Origin: an uncultured Rhodobiaceae bacterium
GTDB taxonomy: Bacteria > Pseudomonadota > Alphaproteobacteria > RS24
Direction: 5' to 3'
DNA length: 7,166 nt
Assembly (NCBI GenBank): GCA_913020275.1
Contig: CAJWBV010000038.1
Location: 1-7,166, forward strand
A model generated the notes under the pieces. It saw nothing but the letters and a program-made list of their open reading frames with translations, ran no database searches and was not told where the DNA came from. Made by a program: the position numbers and the translations under genes. Below, one piece after another: positions 7,135 to 7,166 of this stretch (its first letter is position 1; the number at the start of each line of letters is the position of its first letter).

Positions 7135-7166
7135 CTAAAATCAATTAACAAACACCCAAGGATAGA

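Noticed and set aside
1..7166. CRISPR, tRNA/rRNA, insertion sequence, phage or defence genes
   Set aside because: Coding density is nearly complete with housekeeping genes. I saw no direct-repeat array, terminal inverted repeats, transposase motifs or tRNA-like cloverleaf.

Overview
The window reads as an ordinary core-chromosome segment of an alphaproteobacterium. The indicators are an HdaA-type short DnaA-family protein next to ppk and ppx, a DUF2066 protein and an AI-2E family membrane protein beside divergent purM-purN, and a near absence of GANTC, the CcrM methylation site typical of this class. I cannot place the order or genus from the sequence alone. I see no mobile element, CRISPR array, tRNA or rRNA, and no sign of recent transfer.

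From 5321 down to 1, five minus-strand genes form one compact unit in transcription order. They are an exported DUF2066 protein, an AI-2E/PerM-type membrane protein, hdaA (regulatory inactivation of DnaA), ppk (polyphosphate kinase) and ppx (exopolyphosphatase/GppA family, cut by the left window edge after 102 codons). The junctions are a 4-nt GTGA overlap, a 1-nt TGATG overlap, a 23-nt gap and a 2-nt gap, so co-transcription and translational coupling are likely. The unit joins an envelope function of unknown role, replication-initiation control, and both synthesis and breakdown of polyphosphate.

The 151-nt region 5322-5472 lies between two divergent transcription units. It should carry both promoters and holds four short inverted repeats, one of them over a TATATT -10-like element. 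It also has one of only two GANTC sites I found in the window.

From 5473 to 7118 on the plus strand, purM and purN overlap by ATGA. They encode two steps of de novo purine synthesis: FGAM to AIR (PurM) and GAR to FGAR (PurN). The last 48 nt hold a T8 tract after a weak hairpin and end in an AAGGA that could be the ribosome binding site of a gene just outside.

I did not find a convincing undescribed system. The best leads are the uncharacterised DUF2066 gene heading the hdaA-ppk-ppx unit, the scarcity of GANTC, an excess of the palindrome CAATTG, and the inverted-repeat cluster in the divergent promoter region.
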